Positions 48,300 through 56,877 of a stretch of 64,000 nt of DNA are shown here, one piece after another. Position 1 is the first letter of the stretch. Each line of letters begins with the position of its first letter. The DNA is from Seonamhaeicola sp. ML3 (lineage in GTDB: Bacteria > Bacteroidota > Bacteroidia > Flavobacteriales > Flavobacteriaceae): contig NZ_CP096884.1 in NCBI RefSeq assembly GCF_023273855.1, positions 2,356,001 to 2,420,000 of the forward strand, read 5' to 3'. A program made the position numbers and the translations under genes. The notes beneath the pieces are model-generated. The model saw only the letters and a list, made by a program, of their open reading frames with translations. It did no database searches and was not told where the DNA came from.

Positions 48300-50405
48300 A
48301 TGAGCGAAATTGTAAAGAGTTTTAAATATGTTGATTACTTATGGGATGAAGCAAAAGCAGCATCTTTAGGAGATAATCAAGTGGAGTTATTTTTATATAG
48401 GTCCAATGTATTAGGAGCGGATTTAAGAATCACGAATTATGGTGGTGGTAACACCAGTTGTAAAACTATTGAGAAAGACCCATTAACAAACGAAGAAGTT
48501 GAGGTTATGTGGGTTAAAGGATCTGGTGGAGATATTGGTACCTTAACACGTTCTGGTATTGCAGGATTGTACACTGGCAGACTTAGAGATTTGAAAAATG
48601 TTTATCAAGGACTTCACGATGAGGATAGAATGGTTGGTTTATTTAACCACTGTATTTACGATTTAGATAGTAAAGCACCTTCTATAGACACGCCTTTACA
48701 TGGTTTATTACCATTTGCACATATCGATCACTTACACCCAGATGCTCTTATCGCAGTAGCCGCTGCCGAGGATAGTGAAAAAGTTACCAAAGAAATTTGG
48801 GGAGATACTATGGGTTGGGTACCATGGCAAAAACCAGGATTCGATTTAGGTTTACAGTTAGAAAAGTGTTTAGCCGACAATCCAGGTATTAGAGGTATCG
48901 TCTTAGGAAGTCATGGTTTATTCACTTGGGGAGATACATCTTACGAGTGTTACATGAACAGTTTAGAGGTTATAGAAATGGCTTCAGACTATATCACAAA
49001 GAAAATTGAAGCAGGTGGACCAGTATTTGGTGGGCAAAAAGTAGAAAGCTTACCAAAAGAAGAGCGTTTAGAAAAAGCAGCGCAATTAATGCCTTTATTA
49101 AGAGGTTTATGTTCTTCAGAAAACAGAATGATTGGTCATTTCTCCGATACCGATGTTGTAATGGAGTACATCAACAGTAATGACCTTGAGCGCCTTGCGC
49201 CTCTTGGAACTTCTTGTCCAGACCACTTCTTAAGAACTAAAATACAACCGTTGGTGTTGGATTTAGATAAAAATGAAGACTTGTCTGATGCAGATGCTAT
49301 ATTGAAAAAATTAGAGCCAGCATTTGAAGCTTACCGTAAAGAATACGAAGATTACTATAATACATGTAAAGTAGACAATAGTCCAGCTATTCGTGATGCA
49401 AATCCTGTAATCATCATATACCCAGGTGTTGGTATGTTTAGTTTTGCTAAAAACAAACAAACTACACGTGTAGCGAGTGAGTTCTACATCAACGCTATTA
49501 ACGTAATGCGTGGTGCTGAGGCTATTACGTCTTACACCTCTTTACCAAGACAAGAAGCATTCAATATTGAGTACTGGTTATTAGAAGAGGCTAAGTTACA
49601 ACGTATGCCAAAAGAATTACCATTATCTCGTAAAGTTGCTTTAGTTACTGGAGCAGGTGGAGGAATAGGTAAAGCTATTGCAGATAAATTGGCAGCACAA
49701 GGTGCTAACGTAGTACTTACTGATATTAACGAAGAAGCTTTAAAAGAAGCTAATGCAACATACAAAAGAGATGTGTCCACTTATGCAGTATGTGATGTAA
49801 CAAGCACAGAATCTATAGCTAGTGCATACAAGAAAGCTGTATTGGAATTTGGTGGAGTAGATATCATAGTACACAGTGCCGGATTAGCAATATCTAAACC
49901 ATTAGAGGATACAACAGACAAAGACTGGAATATTTTGCAAAATATATTGGTAAAAGGTCAGTTCGATTTAGCAAAACAATTTGCAGCTATAGCCCGTAAG
50001 CAAGGTTTAGGTGGTGATTATATTGCTATTGCAAGTAAAAATGGATTAGTAGCTGGACCTAACAACGTAGCTTATGGAACTGCTAAGGCAGCACAACAGC
50101 ACATGGTACGTTTATTAGCAGCAGAATTAGCAAAAGACAAAATAAGAGTAAACACTGTAAATCCAGATGGTGTTATCGTTGGAAGTAAGATCTGGGAAGG
50201 TGCATGGGCAGAAGGTAGAGCCAAAGCAAACGGGATTACCGTTGAAGAGCTACCAGCTTTTTATGCAAAAAGAAACTTACTGCACGAAATCATTACACCA
50301 GATGATATAGCTAATGGTGTGTTCTCTTTAGTGGGTATACTCGATAAATCTACAGGTAATATTATCAATGTAGATGGTGGTATGGCCAATGCTTTTGTAA
50401 GATAG
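48300..50405 (+). CDS. rhaEW: Bifunctional rhamnulose-1-phosphate aldolase / L-lactaldehyde dehydrogenase
   Basis: This 701-residue fusion has an N-terminal class II aldolase domain (about 1-430) with zinc-binding H-I-D-H-L-H-P. The C-terminal short-chain dehydrogenase domain (about 443-701) has the Rossmann motif T-G-A-G-G-G-I-G and catalytic Y592-x-x-x-K596. In the RhaEW family the aldolase splits rhamnulose-1-phosphate into dihydroxyacetone phosphate and L-lactaldehyde, and the dehydrogenase oxidises the lactaldehyde to L-lactate in the cytoplasm. The ATG at 48300 is used because the in-frame TTG at 48270 lies within the -7 box. It is the first gene of the rhamnose block and carries the best copy of the shared operator. 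Confidence 0.95.
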   Translation: MSEIVKSFKYVDYLWDEAKAASLGDNQVELFLYRSNVLGADLRITNYGGGNTSCKTIEKDPLTNEEVEVMWVKGSGGDIGTLTRSGIAGLYTGRLRDLKNVYQGLHDEDRMVGLFNHCIYDLDSKAPSIDTPLHGLLPFAHIDHLHPDALIAVAAAEDSEKVTKEIWGDTMGWVPWQKPGFDLGLQLEKCLADNPGIRGIVLGSHGLFTWGDTSYECYMNSLEVIEMASDYITKKIEAGGPVFGGQKVESLPKEERLEKAAQLMPLLRGLCSSENRMIGHFSDTDVVMEYINSNDLERLAPLGTSCPDHFLRTKIQPLVLDLDKNEDLSDADAILKKLEPAFEAYRKEYEDYYNTCKVDNSPAIRDANPVIIIYPGVGMFSFAKNKQTTRVASEFYINAINVMRGAEAITSYTSLPRQEAFNIEYWLLEEAKLQRMPKELPLSRKVALVTGAGGGIGKAIADKLAAQGANVVLTDINEEALKEANATYKRDVSTYAVCDVTSTESIASAYKKAVLEFGGVDIIVHSAGLAISKPLEDTTDKDWNILQNILVKGQFDLAKQFAAIARKQGLGGDYIAIASKNGLVAGPNNVAYGTAKAAQQHMVRLLAAELAKDKIRVNTVNPDGVIVGSKIWEGAWAEGRAKANGITVEELPAFYAKRNLLHEIITPDDIANGVFSLVGILDKSTGNIINVDGGMANAFVR

Positions 50406-50471
50406 ATAAGAAAGTATAAATATTAAAAATTATAAAGATTAGTTTAGTTCAGTTTAGTTGAAATAGAAGCT

Positions 50472-50510
50472 TCCCATAAATAGATTATTTATGGGAGTTT
50501 CTTTTCTTTA
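50472..50510 (+). terminator. Strong hairpin with T-rich tail between rhaEW and rhaI
   Basis: TCCCATAAATA (50472-50482) pairs perfectly with TATTTATGGGA (50486-50496) around a 3-base loop, followed by GTTTCTTTTCTTT. It looks like an intrinsic terminator but lies only 17 bp before the rhaI start, so either read-through occurs or it protects the 3' end of the rhaEW message. Confidence 0.75.
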
Positions 50511-50526
50511 AAGAAAATTAAGTAGT

Positions 50527-51807
50527 ATGAAAATCCAAAAAGACCAGGTATTAGAGTTCAACAAGAAAGGCTTAGAAAGTCATAAAGAAAGTTTTGATTT
50601 TTTAGCAAGCAAATTAAGTAAGGAAGGAAAAGATGTAAATTCCATTGTATCAAAGTTAGCCGATTTCCAAGTGGCTATTCCTAGTTGGGCTTTAGGTGCC
50701 GGAGGAACTCGTTTCGGGAGATTTTCATTCTACGGAGAGCCATCGAGCTTAGAACAAAAAATTGATGATATTGGGATTTTACATAGTTTAACCCAAACCG
50801 CTGGAGCGGTATCATTGCATATTCCATGGGATATTCCATCAGATTATGCAGCCATAAAAGAAAAAGCCGATGCTTTGAACATTAAATTCGATGCTGTTAA
50901 CTCAAACACTTTCCAAGATCAAAAAGATGCTGCTGAAACTTATAAGTATGGTTCTTTAAGTAATACCAGCAAAGCCGTAAGAGAGCAAGCTATCCAACAT
51001 AATATTGATGTAATTAATATTGGTGATAAACTTGGCTCTAAGGCATTAACAGTTTGGTTAGCAGATGGGTCTTGTTTCCCTGGACAAAATAACTTCCAGA
51101 CAGCATTTCAAAATACTCAAGATAGTTTGGTAGACATTTACAAAGCGTTACCAGACGATTGGAAAATGTTAGTTGAATACAAACCATACGAACCAAACTT
51201 CTACAGCACGGTAATTCAAGATTGGGGAGCATCATTGATGTTGGCTAATGGTTGTGGTGATAAGGCCTATACTTTAGTAGATTTAGGACATCACTTACCA
51301 AACTCGAATATAGAGCAAATAGTTTCAATATTACAATTAAAAGGTAAATTAGGAGGTTTCCACTTTAACGACAGTAAGTATGGAGACGACGATTTAACCG
51401 TTGGAAGTATCAAGCCTTATGCTTTATTCTTAATTTTCAATGAGCTAGTTTATGGTATGCAAAACAATCCACAAAATCCAGAATTAGCATGGATGATTGA
51501 TGCTAGCCATAACGTAAAAGATCCTTTAGAAGATTTAATACAATCTCTAGAAGCTATTCAAGAAGCCTATGCCAAAGCAATGCTTATAGATCAAGATGCA
51601 CTTAAAGCAGCACAATTGGATAACGATGTTGTAAAGTGTCAAGAGATATTACAAGGAGCTTACAGAACAGATGTAAGGCCTCTATTAGAAAAAGCACGTT
51701 TAAATGCCGGAGGAGCTTTAAGTCCAATTCATGCTTATCGCGGACTTGATGTAAGAGCAGGATTAATTCAGGAAAGAGGTAAATATACAGTTGCTACTGG
51801 TTTATAA
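50527..51807 (+). CDS. rhaI: L-rhamnose isomerase (alternative, rhizobial-type)
   Basis: This 426-residue TIM-barrel sugar isomerase has no signal peptide. It converts L-rhamnose to L-rhamnulose. Motifs include H-I-P-W-D, V-E-Y-K-P-Y-E-P, V-D-L-G-H-H, G-F-H-F-N-D-S-K-Y and D-A-S-H-N, the metal-binding and catalytic strands of the Pseudomonas stutzeri/Rhizobium-type rhamnose isomerase, whose usual length is about 430 residues. It is not the E. coli RhaA family. It lies after a hairpin downstream of rhaEW and 9 bp before the kinase gene, consistent with one pathway operon. Confidence 0.92.
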   Translation: MKIQKDQVLEFNKKGLESHKESFDFLASKLSKEGKDVNSIVSKLADFQVAIPSWALGAGGTRFGRFSFYGEPSSLEQKIDDIGILHSLTQTAGAVSLHIPWDIPSDYAAIKEKADALNIKFDAVNSNTFQDQKDAAETYKYGSLSNTSKAVREQAIQHNIDVINIGDKLGSKALTVWLADGSCFPGQNNFQTAFQNTQDSLVDIYKALPDDWKMLVEYKPYEPNFYSTVIQDWGASLMLANGCGDKAYTLVDLGHHLPNSNIEQIVSILQLKGKLGGFHFNDSKYGDDDLTVGSIKPYALFLIFNELVYGMQNNPQNPELAWMIDASHNVKDPLEDLIQSLEAIQEAYAKAMLIDQDALKAAQLDNDVVKCQEILQGAYRTDVRPLLEKARLNAGGALSPIHAYRGLDVRAGLIQERGKYTVATGL

Positions 51808-51816
51808 CCAAATGAG

Positions 51817-53196
51817 ATGAAACAAAAAGTAACTGCCGTTTTCGATATAGGTAAAACTAACAAAAAGTTTTTTCTTTTCGACAAAGACTTCAAAGAGGTT
51901 CATAAAGAATATATCTCTTTTGAAGAAATTGAAGATGAAGATGGGCATCCTACAGAAAACCTACCTGCATTAAAACAATGGTTAAAAGATGTTTTTGACA
52001 ATATTTTAAAATCAGAAGAGTTTTCGGTAAAAGCCATAAACTTTTCTACCTATGGCGCTAGTTTTGTTCATTTGGATGAAAATGGTCAAATTTTAACTCC
52101 TTTGTACAATTATACCAAAGAAATTGATGCTGAAATTGTAGAACAATTTTACAATGAGTATGGTAATGATAAAGAATTAATGAGAACAAGTGGTTCATCA
52201 AAATCACCTGGATTATTAAATTCTGGATTGCAATTGTATTGGTTAAAACACAAAAAGCCTGAAGTATTCAAAAAGATAAAATATTCTCTACATTTACCTC
52301 AGTATTTAAGTTATATTTTCTCAGGAGTCCCTCTAAGTGAATACACAAGTATTGGTTGTCATACCATTTTATGGAATTACGAAACCAAAGATTATCAGGA
52401 ATGGGTATACAAAGAAGGTATAAATGCTATTTTACCTCCAATTGTTTCTACAGAAACAAGTTTAAACATGAATTACAATGGTAAAAGAATAAAAATTGGT
52501 GTTGGAATACACGATAGTTCTTCTGCCTTATTACCTTACGTAAGAAGTGTAAAAAAACCATTCGTTTTGGTATCTACAGGTACTTGGAGTATATCTTTGA
52601 ATCCTTTTGTAGACACTCCTTTAACACTAGAAGATATTAATTCAGATTGTATTAATTACATGCGTATTAATGGAAAACCTGTAAAATCTTCAAGATTATT
52701 TTTAGGAAACGAATATAAAGTTCAGGTTGCTAAATTATCTGAAAAATTTAGTAAAGATGATGATTATCATAAAACGGTAGCGTTTAATTATGAAACTTAC
52801 GCTCGAATTAATAGTGATTTTAAGTACTCCTTTAAATGGGAATCTATAGAGCATAAAAACATGCCTGAACAAACAAATTATAACTACAGTACTTTTGAAG
52901 ACGCCTATCATCATTTGATGTTAGAGTTAGTAAAACTACAAGTAGAAAATATTGAGAGGATTGCAGATTTAGAAAAGATTGACAGGCTTTATGTTGATGG
53001 AGGCTTTAGTGATAATGATATTTATATCAAATTATTGTCTCATTATCTAAGAGGTATGAAATTACGAACAACAAAAGCGTCTTTAGGTTCTGCCTTAGGA
53101 GCAGCGATTGCAATTTCAGATACCAAACTGAATTCAAAGTTCTTGAAAAAGAACTATGCGCTTAAAAAGCATGTGCCGTTTATCATAAACGGATAG
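51817..53196 (+). CDS. rhaB: FGGY-family carbohydrate kinase, probable L-rhamnulokinase
   Basis: This 459-residue protein has the FGGY kinase fold. V-F-D-I-G-K-T-N near the start is the phosphate-1 motif, and S-T-G-T-W-S-I is the adenosine-region motif. V-D-G-G-F-S-D-N and G-S-A-L-G-A-A lie in the C-terminal half. FGGY kinases phosphorylate a range of sugars. Placement between rhamnose isomerase and aldolase genes makes rhamnulose the likely substrate, yielding rhamnulose-1-phosphate. The gene symbol reflects that inferred role; the protein is divergent from E. coli RhaB. Confidence 0.85.
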   Translation: MKQKVTAVFDIGKTNKKFFLFDKDFKEVHKEYISFEEIEDEDGHPTENLPALKQWLKDVFDNILKSEEFSVKAINFSTYGASFVHLDENGQILTPLYNYTKEIDAEIVEQFYNEYGNDKELMRTSGSSKSPGLLNSGLQLYWLKHKKPEVFKKIKYSLHLPQYLSYIFSGVPLSEYTSIGCHTILWNYETKDYQEWVYKEGINAILPPIVSTETSLNMNYNGKRIKIGVGIHDSSSALLPYVRSVKKPFVLVSTGTWSISLNPFVDTPLTLEDINSDCINYMRINGKPVKSSRLFLGNEYKVQVAKLSEKFSKDDDYHKTVAFNYETYARINSDFKYSFKWESIEHKNMPEQTNYNYSTFEDAYHHLMLELVKLQVENIERIADLEKIDRLYVDGGFSDNDIYIKLLSHYLRGMKLRTTKASLGSALGAAIAISDTKLNSKFLKKNYALKKHVPFIING

Positions 53197-53226
53197 TCTT
53201 CATTGAAAATTTGTAAAACTATAATA

Positions 53227-53263
53227 TAGGGAAGTAGGCTTCAAGGGGAAGTCTTTTTCCCTA
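53227..53263 (+). other. Intercistronic hairpin between the kinase and aldolase-like genes
   Basis: TAGGGAA (53227-53233) pairs with TTCCCTA (53257-53263). Inside, GGCTTC pairs with GAAGTC using one G-U pair. There is no clear T tract, so it is more likely an mRNA-processing or stability element than a terminator. It recalls the GGGAAGC/GCTTCCC hairpin at 5759. Confidence 0.45.
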
Positions 53264-53276
53264 AAATTTAAATACT

Positions 53277-54566
53277 ATGTCAAAAAATCTTAAGCTAATT
53301 CATCCAAGAGACCAAATCACCGAGATAATTAGCAGAATTTACAAAAGAGGTATGACTACAACCTCTGGTGGAAACATTTCAATCATAGACGGAAATGGCG
53401 ATATATGGGTTACACCTTCTGCTGTAGATAAGGGCTCTTTGAGAGCGTCCGATATTATATGTGTAAAAAAGGATGGAACCATTGTTGGAAAGCATAAACC
53501 GTCGTCAGAGTTTCCATTTCATAAGGCGATTTACGAAGCCAGGCCAGATATTAAATCGGTAATTCATGCACATCCACCAGCATTAGTGTCTTTCAGTATT
53601 GTACGACAAATTCCAAACACAAATATTATTTCTCAAGCAAAACACATATGTGGGCCTATTGGCTATGCCAAATATAGACTACCAGGTAGTGAAGATTTGG
53701 GCGATGTTATTGCTGATGAGTTTAAAAAAGGTTACAAGGCAGTTATCATGGAAAACCATGGTACTGTTCTAGGAGGAAGCGATTTAACTGATGCATACGA
53801 TCGTTTTGAAGCATTAGAGTTCTGTGCAAGAACAATTGCATATGGTTCGCAGATAGGAACTCCTAAATACCTTACAGACGAGCAAATCGATGAGTTTGAA
53901 TCTCAAGCTACTGGAGTATTACCCGAAATGGAGAGCGTAGAATACACTTCTGAGGAAGTTGAGAAACGACTTGAAATTTGTAAAATAGTACAACGTTCTT
54001 GTCAACAAGGTTTAATGATTGGGTCTTATGGTACGGTTTCAATGCGCTGGAATGACAACGATTTTTTAATTACACCAACCGATGTAGATCGTTGGGACTT
54101 AGCTTTAGATGATATTGTTCAAATAAAAGACGGAAAACGAGAAGCTGGAAAAATACCTAGTAGAGCAACATGGATTCATCAAGAAATATATAATAGAAAT
54201 CCTGATGTTAACTCCATTATTATGACACAATCACCTTACCTGATGGCATTTGGTGTTACTGGAGAATATTTAAATGTAAGAACCATTCCAGAAAGTTGGA
54301 TATTTTTACAAGACATAAATTTTGTCAAATACGGACACCATTTCAGAAAAAACAATAATTCTGAAATAGTTGACAATTGTCCAACAGCTTTGATTATTGA
54401 AAATGATTCAGTTATCATTACAGGAGATAAGTTGCTGCAAACTTTTGATTATTTAGAAGTGGCAGAATTTAGCGCTAAATCTATTGTTCTTGGTAGTTCT
54501 CTGGGCGATATGGTGCCTATAAACGATGAACAAGTAGAAGATTTAAGAAAGAAATTTTTAGCATAA
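53277..54566 (+). CDS. Tandem class II aldolase/adducin-domain protein with degenerate second domain
   Basis: This 429-residue cytoplasmic protein has two class II aldolase/adducin domains. Domain 1 (about 1-210) has S-G-G-N-I-S, S-S-E-F, H-A-H-P-P and E-N-H-G-T, the catalytic Glu and zinc-binding histidines of sugar-phosphate aldolases. Domain 2 (about 225-429) keeps the fold, but the equivalents read S-R-A-T, M-T-Q-S-P and E-N-D-S, so the metal site is lost. It sits between rhamnulokinase and lactate dehydrogenase genes, yet RhaEW already supplies the aldolase. It may handle a second sugar phosphate, act as an epimerase-like enzyme, or serve as an auxiliary aldolase. Confidence 0.83.
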   Translation: MSKNLKLIHPRDQITEIISRIYKRGMTTTSGGNISIIDGNGDIWVTPSAVDKGSLRASDIICVKKDGTIVGKHKPSSEFPFHKAIYEARPDIKSVIHAHPPALVSFSIVRQIPNTNIISQAKHICGPIGYAKYRLPGSEDLGDVIADEFKKGYKAVIMENHGTVLGGSDLTDAYDRFEALEFCARTIAYGSQIGTPKYLTDEQIDEFESQATGVLPEMESVEYTSEEVEKRLEICKIVQRSCQQGLMIGSYGTVSMRWNDNDFLITPTDVDRWDLALDDIVQIKDGKREAGKIPSRATWIHQEIYNRNPDVNSIIMTQSPYLMAFGVTGEYLNVRTIPESWIFLQDINFVKYGHHFRKNNNSEIVDNCPTALIIENDSVIITGDKLLQTFDYLEVAEFSAKSIVLGSSLGDMVPINDEQVEDLRKKFLA

Positions 54567-54570
54567 AATT

Positions 54571-55719
54571 ATGGCAATAAGTTTTGATACACGTTATCCT
54601 TCAATAGATGACTTAAGGAAAAAAGCTCAAAAAAAGATACCGAAATTTGCATTTGAGTATCTTGACGGTGGCTGTAACGAGGATGTAAATTTAATTCGTA
54701 ATACCTCTGAATTAAGGGAAGTACAATTAAAGCCTAATTATTTAAGAAAGCACCATGGTTCATCATTAAAAACCAAATTATTTGGTGTAGAATACGATGC
54801 ACCATTTGGAATTGCTCCAGTAGGTCTTCAAGGTTTAATGTGGCCTAATTCTCCTGAAATATTAGCAAAGGCTGCCTTTGAGCATAATATACCTTTTATA
54901 CTAAGTACGGTTACTACAACCAGTATAGAACGTGCCAGTGAATTAACAGAGGGTAAGGCTTGGTTTCAATTATATCATCCTGCCGAAGATTCACTTAGAG
55001 ATGATATCATAAACCGAGCAGAAGCTGCAGAATGCCCAGTATTGGTTATTCTTTGTGATGTGCCAACATTTGGTTTTAGACCAAGGGATATTCGAAATGG
55101 ACTGGCAATGCCTCCTAAAATGACATTAAGCAATATTTTACAAGGTTTTACACATCCTCATTGGAGTTTGCAAACTTTAAAATATGGTATTCCTAGTTTT
55201 GAAACCTTGAAACCATATATGCCAAAGGGCTTAGATTTAAAGCAATTAGGTAAGTTTATGGATCAAACTTTTAGTGGTCGACTTAACGAAGAAAAAATTA
55301 AACCAATTCGCGATATGTGGAAAGGTAAATTAGTTCTTAAAGGTGTAGCTTCTGAATACGATACTGAAGAGGCTATTAGATTGGGCCTAGATGGAATAAT
55401 CGTTTCTAATCACGGAGGTCGTCAATTGGATGCTGGAGAATCTACCGTAAAACCTTTGACAACAATTGCTGAAAAGTACGGAGACCAAATTGAAGTAATG
55501 ATGGATAGTGGTGTACGTTCTGGTCCAGATGTCGCCAGAGCTATGGCTAGTGGCGCTAAGTTTACCTTTATGGGGCGCTCATTTATGTACGGAGTTTCAG
55601 CTTTAGGTAAAAAAGGAGGTAACCATACCATATCATTGTTAAAAACAGAATTACAACAGGTTATGGAACAGTTGTGTTGTGAAAAGACTACCGATTTTCC
55701 TAACCATTTGATAAAATAA
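54571..55719 (+). CDS. lldD: FMN-dependent alpha-hydroxy-acid dehydrogenase, probable L-lactate dehydrogenase
   Basis: This 382-residue TIM-barrel flavoprotein has P-K-F-A-F-E-Y-L-D-G-G near the N terminus, the I-A-P-V-G-L FMN-binding strand and the signature S-N-H-G-G-R-Q-L-D with the catalytic His. Members oxidise L-lactate to pyruvate and feed electrons to the respiratory chain or oxygen. In this operon it would consume the L-lactate that the RhaEW dehydrogenase makes, completing rhamnose to dihydroxyacetone phosphate plus pyruvate. It starts 4 bp after the previous stop. Long-chain hydroxy-acid or glycolate oxidase activity is the alternative. Confidence 0.88.
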   Translation: MAISFDTRYPSIDDLRKKAQKKIPKFAFEYLDGGCNEDVNLIRNTSELREVQLKPNYLRKHHGSSLKTKLFGVEYDAPFGIAPVGLQGLMWPNSPEILAKAAFEHNIPFILSTVTTTSIERASELTEGKAWFQLYHPAEDSLRDDIINRAEAAECPVLVILCDVPTFGFRPRDIRNGLAMPPKMTLSNILQGFTHPHWSLQTLKYGIPSFETLKPYMPKGLDLKQLGKFMDQTFSGRLNEEKIKPIRDMWKGKLVLKGVASEYDTEEAIRLGLDGIIVSNHGGRQLDAGESTVKPLTTIAEKYGDQIEVMMDSGVRSGPDVARAMASGAKFTFMGRSFMYGVSALGKKGGNHTISLLKTELQQVMEQLCCEKTTDFPNHLIK

Positions 55720-55803
55720 CAATAGAATTTCACAATCTTTTAGTTTAAGGCTAAGAGAAGTGTTGAATGGTCTGTTAATTACCCAACAATTATTAAGACT
55801 GTA

Positions 55804-55843
55804 TTAAAAAAAGCTCAGCTAATTTATTAACTGAGCTTTTTCT
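55804..55843. terminator. Bidirectional terminator between lldD and the esterase gene
   Basis: AAAAAGCTCAG pairs with CTGAGCTTTTT, with an inner TAAT/ATTA pairing, around 55808-55841. A-rich and T-rich flanks suit termination in both directions between these convergent genes. Confidence 0.85.
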
Positions 55844-55863
55844 ATTCTGAAATATGTTTTTTG

Positions 55864-56637
55864 TTAATGTACTGGAAACGTTAACATCCAATCTATCCAT
55901 TGAACATGACTAAATACCGCTTTGTTTCCTTGGGCATGATTAGCTTCTGGAAATGCTATATACTCTACATTAGGGTTCCCAGCTGCTTTTAAAAGTGAAG
56001 CCATTGTTTTTACGGAACTCACGTTTTTACCATCCGAACCTCCAACCATTCCAAAAACAGGAAGGTTAATGAGTTTATCTACATTTTCATTTTGTGAAAT
56101 ACCACTAAAGCCGCAAGGTGCTGCAGCTGCAAAACGTTCTGGTGATTTTTGTATCCAATCCCATGTACCTCGACCACCCATACTATGGCCCATAACATAA
56201 ATACGATTTCTGTCAATTTCAGTATACGTCTCAAGTATGTAGTCTAGCATAGTATTGAGGGTGTCAGGATTCCATTTGCCATGAGAATTAGGCTCTAAAA
56301 GTATGAGTTCTTTTCCAGCTAGTTCGGCAAGATGAAGCCCTTTTACCTTAGAAGAGCGATTAAGCTGTTCTTCTATAGTCCATGTTTTTCCACCTCCTCC
56401 ATGAAGTGAAATAAGAAGCGGGAGTTTTGTTTTTTTACTTTTTTTTGGGAAGGCTATAAAAGCAGTGTCCTTTAATTCGCCCAGTTTAGACTGCATGCTT
56501 TTGGGCCATTTTAATAGCTTCACTTCTGTGTTTTTAAAACTGTTGTTAATACTTTCAAGAGTTTTTTGTACATCAGTTGTTTGGCAAAAACTTGATAGGA
56601 CAAATACATTAAATAGGATAAAAACTAATTTCTTCAT
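55864..56637 (-). CDS. Exported alpha/beta-hydrolase esterase
   Basis: This 257-residue protein has a Sec signal peptide (about residues 1-20). The catalytic triad can be placed at Ser142 (G-H-S-M-G-G), Asp192 (G-G-S-D-G-K) and His224 (A-N-H-A-Q-G). The oxyanion-hole motif H-G-G-G-G is at 79-83. It resembles the poly-hydroxybutyrate depolymerase/prolyl-oligopeptidase-like carboxylesterases found in PULs, which often remove acetyl or feruloyl groups. It is convergent with the rhamnose operon and has its own promoter, so its link to the PUL is positional. Confidence 0.82.
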   Translation of the reverse strand: MKKLVFILFNVFVLSSFCQTTDVQKTLESINNSFKNTEVKLLKWPKSMQSKLGELKDTAFIAFPKKSKKTKLPLLISLHGGGGKTWTIEEQLNRSSKVKGLHLAELAGKELILLEPNSHGKWNPDTLNTMLDYILETYTEIDRNRIYVMGHSMGGRGTWDWIQKSPERFAAAAPCGFSGISQNENVDKLINLPVFGMVGGSDGKNVSSVKTMASLLKAAGNPNVEYIAFPEANHAQGNKAVFSHVQWIDWMLTFPVH

Positions 56638-56672
56638 TTTAAATTTTAGTTATTGGTAAGTGTTGTTTCCTT

Positions 56673-56680
56673 CAAATATA
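56673..56680 (-). promoter_or_regulatory. -7 promoter element of the esterase gene
   Basis: TATATTTG on the minus strand (CAAATATA on plus) matches TAnnTTTG perfectly and lies 36 bp upstream of the esterase start. No copy of the shared operator occurs at the 29-bp position upstream of it. Confidence 0.55.
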
Positions 56681-56766
56681 TTAAAATAGAGGAGATATTG
56701 AGCTAAACAGTTTAAAAGCATTCCTGTGAAGAGAAATTTTTAAAGGGTTGTTTTATAAAATTTTAA

Positions 56767-56812
56767 ACAGTACAGTACAGGATAGAAAAACTTCATAGGC
56801 AGTTTATATTCG
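56767..56812 (+). promoter_or_regulatory. NCS1-permease promoter with shared operator
   Basis: ACAGTACAGTACAGGATAG (56767-56785) is followed by AAAAA. TACAGTACAGGATAGAAAA is identical to the rhaEW site. The core TACAGGATAG starts at 56776 and a -7-like TATATTCG starts at 56805, a 29-bp offset. The ATG lies 102 bp from the core. This is the strongest sequence link between the permease and rhamnose catabolism. Confidence 0.75.
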
Positions 56813-56877
56813 TTTTTACGATTTTTTTGAATTCATTTCATGAAATCTAAAACTAACAAATAAACTAAATATAAATT

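Noticed and set aside
50448-50457. TTCAGTTTAG upstream of rhaI resembles the shared operator core
   Set aside because: Seven of ten bases match, but no TAnnTTTG box lies 29 bp downstream; that position falls inside the terminator-like hairpin.
56719-56728. CACAGGAATG on the minus strand upstream of the esterase
   Set aside because: It lies 48 bp, not 29 bp, from the esterase -7 box and matches poorly, so it is not counted in the regulon.
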